Shown here: piece after piece, positions 57,101-64,000 of the stretch
Numbering within the stretch: the stretch's first letter is position 1
Layout of the letters: every line of letters starts with the position of its first letter
Assembly (NCBI RefSeq): GCF_016718685.1
Contig: NZ_JADKCX010000005.1
Span: 60,842 to 124,841, forward strand
Source of the DNA: Haliscomenobacter sp.
GTDB lineage: Bacteria > Bacteroidota > Bacteroidia > Chitinophagales > Saprospiraceae
Length of the DNA stretch: 64,000 nucleotides
Reading direction: 5' to 3'
Program-made: the position numbers and the translations under genes
The notes under the pieces: generated by a model
What the model was told of the DNA's origin: nothing
The model's database searches: none
The model's input: the letters and a program-made list of their open reading frames with translations, nothing else

Positions 57101-57461
57101 TTTTGCCCAAAAAGATCCGCTGGTAGAATACAAGCTCAAAGGCTACGATTTGTTCCAGGACATGTTCATGGAAGTCAACCAATTGGTGACCAGCTATTTA
57201 TCGAAAGGAACCCTGGTGTTCTCCGACGGAACTACCCTGGAACAAGCACGCGAACAGCGGGCCCTGGAGGTTTCACGCACCCAAACCAATCGGGCCGAAA
57301 ACGAAGATCCGCGCCGCCGTGTTGCAGCCGAGTCGACCAACGCCCCGCGAGAAAAGGTGTCCCCACTTCGCCGCGACCCAAAGATTGGCCGCAACGACCC
57401 CTGCCCTTGTGGCAGTTTAACAAATTTATGTTCGACGCGCTATTGGTTAATCGAGAATTAG
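54123..57461 (+). CDS. secA: Preprotein translocase ATPase SecA (C-terminal tail altered)
   Basis: SecA drives export of unfolded proteins through SecYEG. It has the long form usual in Bacteroidota. Motifs are Walker A MATGEGKTLVATLPAYL, the DEVDSVLIDDARTPLI box, TNMAGRGTDIKI and RQLRGRAGRQGDPG. The C-terminal metal-binding tail begins normally (KIGRNDPCPCGS) but then runs into unrelated sequence ending at TAG 57461, instead of the usual GKKYKxCHG ending. The junction lies at about 57417, ten bases before the lon start, so secA now overlaps lon by 34 bases. A deletion or an assembly join is likely. The rest of the protein is intact. Confidence 0.95.
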   Translation: MFGTIGKALTKILGGTKHERDVKGLGPVVEEINNIGEQLRQISNDELRNKTLEFRAYIAQQLSAIDEEIQGLHDDAAQEEDLIRKEQLFNEIDEAHKDRDKQLELTLKEILPEAFAVCREAARRFKENATLEVTATEHDRNLAAKGKRYISIEGDKAVWKNQWVAAGGEITWDMVHYDVQLIGGMVLHDGKIAEMATGEGKTLVATLPAYLNGVGGQGVHIVTVNDYLARRDSEWVGPIYEFLFLTVDCIDKYQPHSDERIAAYRCDITFGTNNEFGFDYLRDNMVRSVEEKVQGKHHYAIVDEVDSVLIDDARTPLIISGPVGYTTEDQDYVDLKPDVERLINIQRKLATDYLAQARKLYNEGKIGVEEGQSGMALLRSYRALPKSRPLIKFLGEEGVKVHLQKTENHYMQEQSKHMHLVDAELYFTIDEKNRQVELTDKGVEYMTQGSSDPSFYILPDLATELMEIDRNTEMTKEEKNEAKTKLSQDFGIKSRRLHAISQLLKAYTIFEIDEDYVVMEGEVKIVDEQTGRMMEGRRYSDGLHQALEAKENVKVGEITQTYATVTLQNFFRMYHKLAGMTGTAETEAKELWDIYKLEVTVIPTNRPMTRKDMDDLVFKSAKEKYDAVIDEIVSLSNAGRPVLVGTTSVDISEKLSRLLRMRNIDHNVLNAKQHQREAEIVAEAGRPGKVTIATNMAGRGTDIKINNEVKAAGGLAIIGTERHESRRVDRQLRGRAGRQGDPGTSQFYVSLEDNLMRLFQSERIAGLMDRMGHKEGDVIQHSMVTKSIERAQKKVEENNFGIRKRLLEYDDVMNVQRENIYKKRDNALYGERLSVDLNTSFESMVENLISLHRQAGNFDTFRRESISFLGLDPELDAGSFRDAPQHEVVASFFNQFNTFYHRKSEQIIDVLLPQIQEVYHNQGHIYKRIVIPFTDGSTHPYTVTADLKDAVESNGKTIIRDIERTVTLAIIDEKWKEHLRNMDELKESVQAVSFAQKDPLVEYKLKGYDLFQDMFMEVNQLVTSYLSKGTLVFSDGTTLEQAREQRALEVSRTQTNRAENEDPRRRVAAESTNAPREKVSPLRRDPKIGRNDPCPCGSLTNLCSTRYWLIEN

Positions 57462-59830
57462 ACGACGACAGTGATTTCCTCCCCATGCTTTCCATGGACG
57501 AGGGACAGGATACCATCGCCGACGATCAATATCCTGGTTTTTTGCCCATCTTGGCATTAAAGAACACTGTACTATTTCCTGGAGTAGTCATTCCCATTAC
57601 GGTTGGCCGCGATAAATCTATCCGCGCCATCAACGAAGCATATGAATCAGCAAAGCTGATTGGGGTTTTGTCACAAAAAGACGTGAAGATCGAAAATCCT
57701 GGTGCCGAAGATTTATACCCCATTGGCACGGTTGCCCAGATCATCAAAATCCTGCGCATGCCCGATGGCACCACCACGGCCATTCTGCGTGGACAAAAGC
57801 GTTTTGAACTGGGCAATATGCTCCGCGAAACGCCATACATGGAAGGCTCCATCCGGGTCTTGCCGCATCCGGAGAATATTGACAACATTGAGTTCGAAGC
57901 GCAGATTTCCACCATCATGGACTTGTCGCAGCGCATCGTAGAGCTTTCTCCCAATATTCCGCAGGAGGCCATTGCCATGCTGCGCAGCATCCAGGACAAT
58001 TCCTTTTTGCTCAATTTCATCTCTTCCAATATGAATTCCAAGGTAGAGGTGAAGCAGCAAATTCTGGAATACGACGACCTGAGCCAGAAGGCCTCACTGG
58101 TGATCCACGAAATGGGGACACAGCTGCAATTGCTGGAACTGAAGGATAAAATCGAGACCCGCGTACGGGGTGACCTCGAAAAACAACAACGGGATTATTT
58201 CCTGAGCCAACAACTCAAGACGATCCAGGAAGAGTTGGGGCAAAACCCTCAGGAAGAAGAAGTAAGTACCCTGGAGTCAAGGGCCAAGGCCAAATTGTGG
58301 TCGGAAGCTGCCGCCAAACATTTTGATCGGGAGCTGACCAAGTTGCGCCGCATGAATCCCCAGGTGGCGGAATACTCCATCCAGATGAACTACCTGGAGT
58401 TGATGATCGACCTGCCCTGGCAGCAATACTCCGAAGACAATTTTGACCTCAAACGGGTCAAAAAAGTACTCGACCACGACCATTTTGGCCTGGAAAAAGT
58501 CAAAGAACGCATTCTGGAACACCTGGCTGTACTGAAACTTAAAGGCGACATGAAAGCGCCGATCCTGTGTTTGGTGGGCCCTCCCGGGGTAGGTAAAACC
58601 TCTTTGGGAAGGTCGATTGCTACGGCACTGGATCGGGAGTTTGTACAAATGTCGCTGGGAGGCTTACACGACGAAAGTGAAATCCGCGGACACCGCAAAA
58701 CCTATATCGGTGCTTTGCCTGGCCGCATCATCCAGTCGATGAAAAAAGCAGGCAGTGGCAATCCGGTGTTTTTGCTCGACGAGATCGATAAAGTGGGCCG
58801 CGATTTTCGGGGTGATCCCAGTTCAGCGCTGCTGGAAGTATTGGATCCTACCCAAAATGACCATTTTCACGACAATTACCTGGAGGTAGATTACGACCTC
58901 AGCAAGGTCTTGTTCATTGCTACCGCAAATGGCTTGAGTACCATTCAACCTGCCCTACTCGACCGGATGGAAATCATCGAGATCGGCGGCTATTCCATGG
59001 AAGAAAAGGTTGAAATTGCCAAGCGCCATTTGATTCCCGAGCAGCTAAAAGAACACGGACTCAAGGCCAGCCAGGTCAAGTTTGGCAAAAAAGCCCTCCG
59101 GAAAATGGTGCAGGAGTATACCCGCGAGTCGGGCGTACGTTCGCTCAACCGCCAAATTGCAGCGGTAATGCGCCACGTAGCCAAACAGGTAGCCATGGAC
59201 GAAACGCCCAACGCCAACATCGATGAAGCGGAAGTGGCCAGCGTTTTGGGCATCACGCCTTATGCACCGGAGATGTACAAAGAAGTACCTTCACCCGGAG
59301 TGGCAGTAGGTTTGGCCTGGACCCAAATGGGAGGAGAAATCCTCTTCGTGGAATCCAGCGTAAGCAAGGGCAGTGGCCGCATGATCCTCACCGGAAATCT
59401 GGGTGAGGTAATGAAAGAATCCGCTACCACGGCCATGAGTTTCATCAAAGCCCACGCTGAAGAATTGGGCGTAGATACCGATAAAATTGAAAAAAGTGAC
59501 GTCCACGTCCACATCCCGGAAGGTGCGATCCCCAAAGATGGGCCTTCAGCGGGTGTAACGATGTTGACTTCATTGGCCTCCATTTTTACGGGCAAACCCG
59601 TGCGGCCATTTTTGGCTATGACGGGCGAAATTACCCTGCGGGGTAAGGTCTTGCCGGTAGGGGGCATTAAAGAAAAAATTCTCGCTGCCAAGCGGGCGGG
59701 TATGAAAGAGATCATCCTCTGCAAAGAAAACCGCCGCCACGTAGAGGACATCAATACGGATTACATCACCGGACTGAAGTTTCACTATGTGGGGAATATG
59801 CAGGAGGTGCTGGCGCGGGCGATTTCGTAA
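57428..59830 (+). CDS. lon: ATP-dependent protease Lon
   Basis: Lon degrades misfolded and regulatory proteins. The ATG at 57428 ([17 protein letters not shown]) gives 800 residues, the expected size; the frame extends further upstream through secA but is not Lon-like there. The N-terminal substrate-binding domain starts at [15 protein letters not shown]. The AAA+ part has Walker [16 protein letters not shown] and the sensor region. The protease part has the catalytic Ser in [10 protein letters not shown] and Lys in [15 protein letters not shown]. Its start lies inside the altered end of secA, so its own promoter region may have been lost from this sequence. A strong terminator follows (59858-59899). 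Confidence 0.96.
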   Translation: MFDALLVNRELDDDSDFLPMLSMDEGQDTIADDQYPGFLPILALKNTVLFPGVVIPITVGRDKSIRAINEAYESAKLIGVLSQKDVKIENPGAEDLYPIGTVAQIIKILRMPDGTTTAILRGQKRFELGNMLRETPYMEGSIRVLPHPENIDNIEFEAQISTIMDLSQRIVELSPNIPQEAIAMLRSIQDNSFLLNFISSNMNSKVEVKQQILEYDDLSQKASLVIHEMGTQLQLLELKDKIETRVRGDLEKQQRDYFLSQQLKTIQEELGQNPQEEEVSTLESRAKAKLWSEAAAKHFDRELTKLRRMNPQVAEYSIQMNYLELMIDLPWQQYSEDNFDLKRVKKVLDHDHFGLEKVKERILEHLAVLKLKGDMKAPILCLVGPPGVGKTSLGRSIATALDREFVQMSLGGLHDESEIRGHRKTYIGALPGRIIQSMKKAGSGNPVFLLDEIDKVGRDFRGDPSSALLEVLDPTQNDHFHDNYLEVDYDLSKVLFIATANGLSTIQPALLDRMEIIEIGGYSMEEKVEIAKRHLIPEQLKEHGLKASQVKFGKKALRKMVQEYTRESGVRSLNRQIAAVMRHVAKQVAMDETPNANIDEAEVASVLGITPYAPEMYKEVPSPGVAVGLAWTQMGGEILFVESSVSKGSGRMILTGNLGEVMKESATTAMSFIKAHAEELGVDTDKIEKSDVHVHIPEGAIPKDGPSAGVTMLTSLASIFTGKPVRPFLAMTGEITLRGKVLPVGGIKEKILAAKRAGMKEIILCKENRRHVEDINTDYITGLKFHYVGNMQEVLARAIS

Positions 59831-59857
59831 AATAAAATCGAGCGTTCTCAGCAAAGT

Positions 59858-59899
59858 ATCGCCTTAGCACCTTGAGTGGTGTTAAGGCGATTTTTATTT
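59858..59899 (+). terminator. Terminator after lon
   Basis: ATCGCCTTAGCACC (59858-59871) pairs with GGTGTTAAGGCGAT (59878-59891) with one wobble around a six-base loop, followed by TTTTATTTT. Confidence 0.9.
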
Positions 59900-59976
59900 T
59901 AACAAATTAGACAACCCACTGGGCAACCTTATTACACAAATTATATTATTTTCGAAACGATTTAACCCATGTACCT

Positions 59977-61254
59977 ATGCGCCTACTCCTCTCTTCCTTA
60001 CTGCTGACCATCTTCGTTCTTCCCCAAATCTCCTGCCAACGCGCCAATCAGGAGTTCTCCTGGTTGAAAAAAAACGCCATTCCCATTGCCAGTTTGCAAG
60101 GAGAGGATTACAGCGATCTGGCTTTTTTGAAGGACAAACTCAAGGGTATACGGCTGGTGCAAATTGGGGAAAGTTCACATGGAGCCGCCGAATTTTACCA
60201 GCTTAAATCCCGACTGGTGGAGTTTTTGCACCAGGAAATGGACTTTGACGTATTGGTCATCGAAGGGGGCTTTGGCGACATCAACCTGGCCTGGCTCAAC
60301 CAGGAAGAGCAAGACGCCAAGTCCTTGATGTACAACAGCGTTTTTGGCAATTTTCGCAACGAGGAAATGTTGCCCTTGTTTGAATACGCCAAGGCAAAAG
60401 CAACCACTGCCGATCCATTGATACTAGCAGGACCCGACTGTCAGGCTTCGGCCAATTATTTCAACAACTTCCTGATCGATTTTTTGCGAAAGTACGATGC
60501 AGACTTGTCGCGTGATGTGGAGTACAATTTTATGAATACCTTCTTGTTGTACGGCCTTAAGCCCGATAGTACCCAACTCATGTCAGCCATCCGCACCAAT
60601 GAGCGGGTCATCAACCGGGTATTGGACTTTTTGGAAAACAACGAACCCCGCCTGCGTGAAGATTACCCTCAAAAGCCCTTATTGGTCCCTTTTGTGCGCC
60701 GCACCCTCGAAAACTATCTGGAATATTGGTCACTCGATTACCGCGCCATGAGCCTCCAACAGCAGTTTGTCCTGCGCGATCGCATCATGGCCGAAAACCT
60801 GATGTGGCTGGCCGATGTGGCTTACCCCAACAAAAAAATCATTTACTGGGCGCACAATGCGCACATTGCTACGGAAACTATTGCGGTGGATATTTTTGGA
60901 AAGCCTATTGAAAAACTGCAAGGGAATTACATCGCCGAACGTTTTGGAGCTCAGGTGTACAACATTGGCCTTTATGCCACCGGAGGAGAACTGTTCCACC
61001 ACATGCTGCGCGAAGTAAAGCCGTTTAAAGACGATAGCATTGGAGGGATCGGTGCCCATTTCAGCCGCCTGCCTAAAGACATCAATTTTTTGGAATTGCG
61101 GGGACAAAAACCCGGCAAAGGTAAAGATTGGCTGTTCAAAGCGATACCCGCGTTTGAACTGGAAAATGGAGGCAAAATTCAGATGACGCCAACGAAACGT
61201 TTTGATGCACTGATTGTATTAAAGAAGGTAAAAGGGCCAAAGTATTTTGAATAG
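59977..61254 (+). CDS. Erythromycin-esterase-family protein, probably exported
   Basis: A 425-residue member of the erythromycin esterase/ChaN-like fold. The N-terminus (MRLLLSSLLLTIFVLPQISC) is a signal sequence ending at a Cys, so a lipoprotein is possible. Family motifs are QIGESSHGAAEFYQLK with the catalytic His, VIEGGFGDINLAWL and IYWAHNAHIATE. Most members in environmental bacteria have unknown substrates, so macrolide resistance should not be assumed. It follows lon after a terminator, and a dinucleotide-binding protein gene lies 31 bases downstream. Confidence 0.86.
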   Translation: MRLLLSSLLLTIFVLPQISCQRANQEFSWLKKNAIPIASLQGEDYSDLAFLKDKLKGIRLVQIGESSHGAAEFYQLKSRLVEFLHQEMDFDVLVIEGGFGDINLAWLNQEEQDAKSLMYNSVFGNFRNEEMLPLFEYAKAKATTADPLILAGPDCQASANYFNNFLIDFLRKYDADLSRDVEYNFMNTFLLYGLKPDSTQLMSAIRTNERVINRVLDFLENNEPRLREDYPQKPLLVPFVRRTLENYLEYWSLDYRAMSLQQQFVLRDRIMAENLMWLADVAYPNKKIIYWAHNAHIATETIAVDIFGKPIEKLQGNYIAERFGAQVYNIGLYATGGELFHHMLREVKPFKDDSIGGIGAHFSRLPKDINFLELRGQKPGKGKDWLFKAIPAFELENGGKIQMTPTKRFDALIVLKKVKGPKYFE

Positions 61255-61285
61255 GATAGTTTAAATTTTTTCAAAACCAATCAAA

Positions 61286-61903
61286 ATGAAGATAGCAATC
61301 ATCGGTACCGGAAATGTAGGCGGTGCACTGGCCACCAAATGGGCACAATGTGGGCATCAGATCCTACTGGGGGTTAAAGACATTGACAATTTTAAAGGCA
61401 AAGAATTGCTCAACAACCCCAATACCACCGTACACACCATTGCAGCCGCAGTTCAACAAGCCGAAGTAATTCTACTGGCCACTCCCGCCACGGCAGTGGT
61501 AGAAGTGTGCCAATCTTTGGGCGATACCGCGGGAAAAGTCATTATCGACGCCATGAACATCATCATGGGTCGGGGACCTGTCGGGTTTAGCAATACCAGT
61601 GACGCCATTTTGGCCAACACAGTCACACCGGACGTGGTCAAATCTTTCAATACCACGGGCTTCAACAACATGGCCAATACTGAATACCAGGGGCAGGCCA
61701 TCGATATGTTTGTAGCAGGCAGTAGTGAAAAAGGCAAACAAGCGGCCATCCAACTGGCCAAAGATGCTGGCTTTGCCGATTGTTACGACGTTGGCGGCAA
61801 TGATAAATTCCAGCTCATGGAACAATTTGCCTGGTTCTGGATCAATCTGGCCATGTTTCAAGGCCAGGGTCGTGAAATGGCATTTAAACTATTGAAACGT
61901 TAG
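61286..61903 (+). CDS. NADPH-dependent F420 reductase-like dinucleotide-binding protein
   Basis: A 205-residue Rossmann-fold protein of the F420-dependent NADP oxidoreductase family. The nucleotide site is IAIIGTGNVGGALATKWA. Other motifs are LLATPATAVVEV, KVIIDAMNIIMGRG and VKSFNTTGFNNM. F420 is not expected in this phylum, so it probably uses NAD(P) for an unknown reduction. It may be co-transcribed with the preceding esterase-like gene. Confidence 0.85.
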   Translation: MKIAIIGTGNVGGALATKWAQCGHQILLGVKDIDNFKGKELLNNPNTTVHTIAAAVQQAEVILLATPATAVVEVCQSLGDTAGKVIIDAMNIIMGRGPVGFSNTSDAILANTVTPDVVKSFNTTGFNNMANTEYQGQAIDMFVAGSSEKGKQAAIQLAKDAGFADCYDVGGNDKFQLMEQFAWFWINLAMFQGQGREMAFKLLKR

Positions 61904-62070
61904 TACAGGAATGTCAAAAGTTCTGCCCGAAGGGAGAAATTTTCCATGTACTTCCGCGCACAACTCCCCCACTGTGTGTATCTTCACCTCAATCCTTGCG
62001 TCCCATAGTAAGTAAGTACTTAAAATAACACCTATTCCATCAACGTTTTAAACGTCAAAACCGATTGACC

Positions 62071-64000
62071 ATGCAGCAGCGCTACCTCGCATGTACACTT
62101 TTGTTCATTTTTTGCACCCTGGGACTCTTCGCACAGGAAACATTGTCCGACAAAAAGAAGCGGGCCACTGACTTTTATTACCTCAACAAATACCAGGCCG
62201 CTCAAAGTGTGCTGTTCAGCATCAAAAAAAACCGCCAGGAAGACAAGGAAACCAAACTCTTGCTCGCCCTGTGTTATTATCACCTCAACCAGCTGAAGGA
62301 GGCCGAACCCATGCTCCGCAGTATTTTGGAAACAGAGAAGTCTCCTTTTCCTGAAACCTGGCTTTACCTGGGCAAAATTTACCACGATCAGCACGAGTTC
62401 ACCCGGGCTATTGAATACTACAAGCTTACTTGAAAGCCATTCCTGGCAACCACGCCAACCGTGCTACGGTGCGCGAAGACATTCGGCGCTGTGCTACGGG
62501 ACTAGCCTTACAATACAAAACGCCACGGGCCATTGTGGAAAACCTCGGAACGACGGTCAATACCCCGTACGATGAATACGCCCCGATCATGAGCCCCAAT
62601 TTTACCGATCGCATCTATTTTTCTGCCGTTCGCCCCGGCAATGTAGGGGGTGCACGCAATAATTTTGGACAACCTGACGAAGTGATGGGGCGTCATTACA
62701 GTGACATTTTTACCTCACAAGTGAACAAGGGCATCTGGACGCCGCCGCAGGCCATGCACCATTTGCTCAATAGCCCGAAGCACGAGGTGTTACTCGATTT
62801 TAACGCCAATGGAAAGGCACTGTTTTATTTCAAAGGCAGTTCATACACCCAAGGCGAAATTTTGATCGATACCTTTCGGGTAGGCAGCCGCACCTTGTCT
62901 TCTGATCCGTTCCTGGGGCCAGTAGAGGCTACGGCAGGATTGAGTTCGGCACAGTTTATCGGCGATTCGATGGTCATTTTTGCCAGTCAACGCCCGGGAG
63001 GATACGGCGGACTTGATTTGTACAAAACCGTTTTTATCCGTGGCCGTTGGAGTGCCCCTATCAACCTAGGGCCGGACATCAATTCTGCCTTTGACGAAAC
63101 TACTCCTTTTCTGTCCCGCAATGGACAGGTCTTGTATTTCAGTTCCAATCGACCCGATCATAGCATTGGTGGTTTTGACGTATTCCGCTGTCTGCTGATT
63201 CCCCAAATCAACCGTTGGACCAATCCTGACAACCTTGGAATGCCCGTCAATTCTGCTTCGGATGACACCCATTTTCGCCTTTCACGCGATGGGTATACTG
63301 CTTACTTTGCCTCTTCCCGCAAAGACGGCATGGGCGAACGGGACATTTACGCTGCTTACTTTTTTGATTACCTGCACGAGATGGCCGCACCCATTGTGAC
63401 TCCGGCCCCGGTGTACGTACAAACGCCACCCCCACCCAGGCAACGCACCAATCCCGATGGCAGTCTGGCTGACCCCGAGGCTGTCGACGTGGCCCCCCGA
63501 GGCACCAGCATTGCCCTCAAACCCTTTTATTTCAATCAGGATGGGCAATGGATGCAGGGTGCCGAGTTGAAACAATTGGACGAGTTGGTAGCAGTTTTGA
63601 AAAAACATCCTCAGCTTAACTTACTCATTACAGCGGCATCCCGCCAGGAATTGGCGGTGAGTTCGCGCTTGTACGGAGGGATAAAAAGCGCAGAAAACAT
63701 GGCCAATTACCTGATTGGTAAAGGCGTTTCTCCTGTTGCCTTGCAATTGCGCAGCGTGCCGCCACCACCAGATTTTACCAGTAATTTTAAGACCCTGAAT
63801 TTCCAACTCAGCAGTGTCACCGAAATGCCCCTGAGCAGTACGACCGAACCCTGGCTAAGCGGCTATACCGAGGAGAGTGGCCTGATTTTTCGCATCCAGA
63901 TTGGCCAAAGCAGTAGTGTATTGCAAAGCCCGCTGCTCAGCCAAGACAAATATGCCATGTCTGAAAAATCCTTGTCGAATGGGGGGCTATTTGTACACCA
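62071..64000 (+). CDS. Exported TPR/PD40 envelope protein (frame interrupted; cut by window edge)
   Basis: The ATG at 62071 (MQQRYLACTLLFIFCTLGLFAQ) starts a signal peptide, followed by about 100 residues of TPR-like helices (YYLNKYQAAQSVLF, YYHLNQLKEAEPMLRSIL). The frame stops at 62433. One missing A at 62422-62423 restores IEYYKAYLKAIPGNH, and the reading continues to the window end. PD40 propeller repeats follow (RIYFSAVRPGNVGGARNNF, VLYFSSNRPDHSIGGFDVF). A Pro-rich linker, an OmpA-like helix-strand region and a SPOR-like start (LIFRIQIGQSSS) come last. This domain order resembles envelope proteins linked to type IX secretion, but that role is not shown. Confidence 0.8.

Noticed and set aside
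55281..57182. A 633-codon open frame antisense to secA
   Set aside because: It mirrors the secA codon pattern, has no family-like sequence and no promoter; secA on the other strand is certain.
59977..61254. Antibiotic (macrolide) resistance gene
   Set aside because: The esterase-like family is broad, and nothing in the sequence points to macrolide substrates.
1..64000. CRISPR arrays, prophage, integrases or insertion sequences
   Set aside because: No evenly spaced direct repeats, transposase or phage structural genes were recognised.

Overview
The window reads as chromosome of a Bacteroidota bacterium, most likely a Saprospiria member (Haliscomenobacter/Lewinella-like; this lineage call is inference). 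The evidence is: a type IX secretion C-terminal sorting domain on a cohesin/dockerin-type protein, PD40/OmpA envelope proteins, MORN-caspase proteins, futalosine-pathway MqnC, the rpsF-rpsR-rplI cluster, the absence of obvious Shine-Dalgarno sites, and many Bacteroidota-type promoters with a TAnnTTTG -7 box. I saw no tRNA, rRNA, CRISPR array, prophage, integrase or intact insertion sequence.

Layout. 1-2977 (minus) is the rimP-nusA-infB operon, with infB cut by the window edge. 3272-9670 holds mqnC, an exported amidohydrolase, lspA, pdxA, rsmA and an aquaglyceroporin. 9780-12607 is xylBA for xylose catabolism. 12734-17302 has a bestrophin-type channel, a large helical protein, a small gene with its own promoter and terminator, an HD hydrolase and a DUF4920 lipoprotein. 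17547-20963 carries two tandem secreted MORN-repeat caspases. 21120-22422 is rpsF-rpsR-rplI. 22520-26072 (minus) is a two-gene unit of a thermolysin-like zinc peptidase and a ComEC-like metallo-beta-lactamase-fold protein. 26202-27839 is a groL without groES, with a His-rich tail. 28038-32876 has an ABC exporter, an RsmI-type methyltransferase, an AlkB-type monooxygenase and a divergent PaaE-type ferredoxin reductase. 32906-37409 has an OmpA/PD40 protein, a Lys/Glu/Ala-rich helical protein and gatA. 37475-42939 is surface-glycan and envelope work: sugar ketoisomerase, GT39-like membrane glycosyltransferase, aminotransferase, NlpC/P60, an LpxL-type acyltransferase and a CAP protein. 43012-46137 holds two secreted adhesin-like proteins. 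46282-53842 has a helical protein, an MsbA-like exporter, a DUF3089 hydrolase, an orphan histidine kinase, proB and a lipoprotein. 54123-59830 is secA overlapping lon. 59977-64000 has an erythromycin-esterase-like protein, an F420/NADP-type dinucleotide-binding protein and a truncated TPR/PD40 protein.

Two sequence-wide patterns stand out. First, at least eight genes are broken by single-base indels, mostly inside homopolymer runs, and secA has lost its C-terminal metal-binding tail at its junction with lon. This looks more like uncorrected sequencing or assembly error than biology, so the genes are annotated here as single loci across the breaks. Second, many gene 3' ends carry long, nearly perfect inverted repeats (two with 40-nt arms) built from short recurring words. 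They form a dispersed family that ordinary terminators do not fully explain.

The best candidates for under-described biology are the zinc peptidase plus ComEC-like MBL operon, the tandem secreted MORN-caspases with a recurring Cys-pair block motif, the small gene at 15459-15659, and the intergenic palindrome family.
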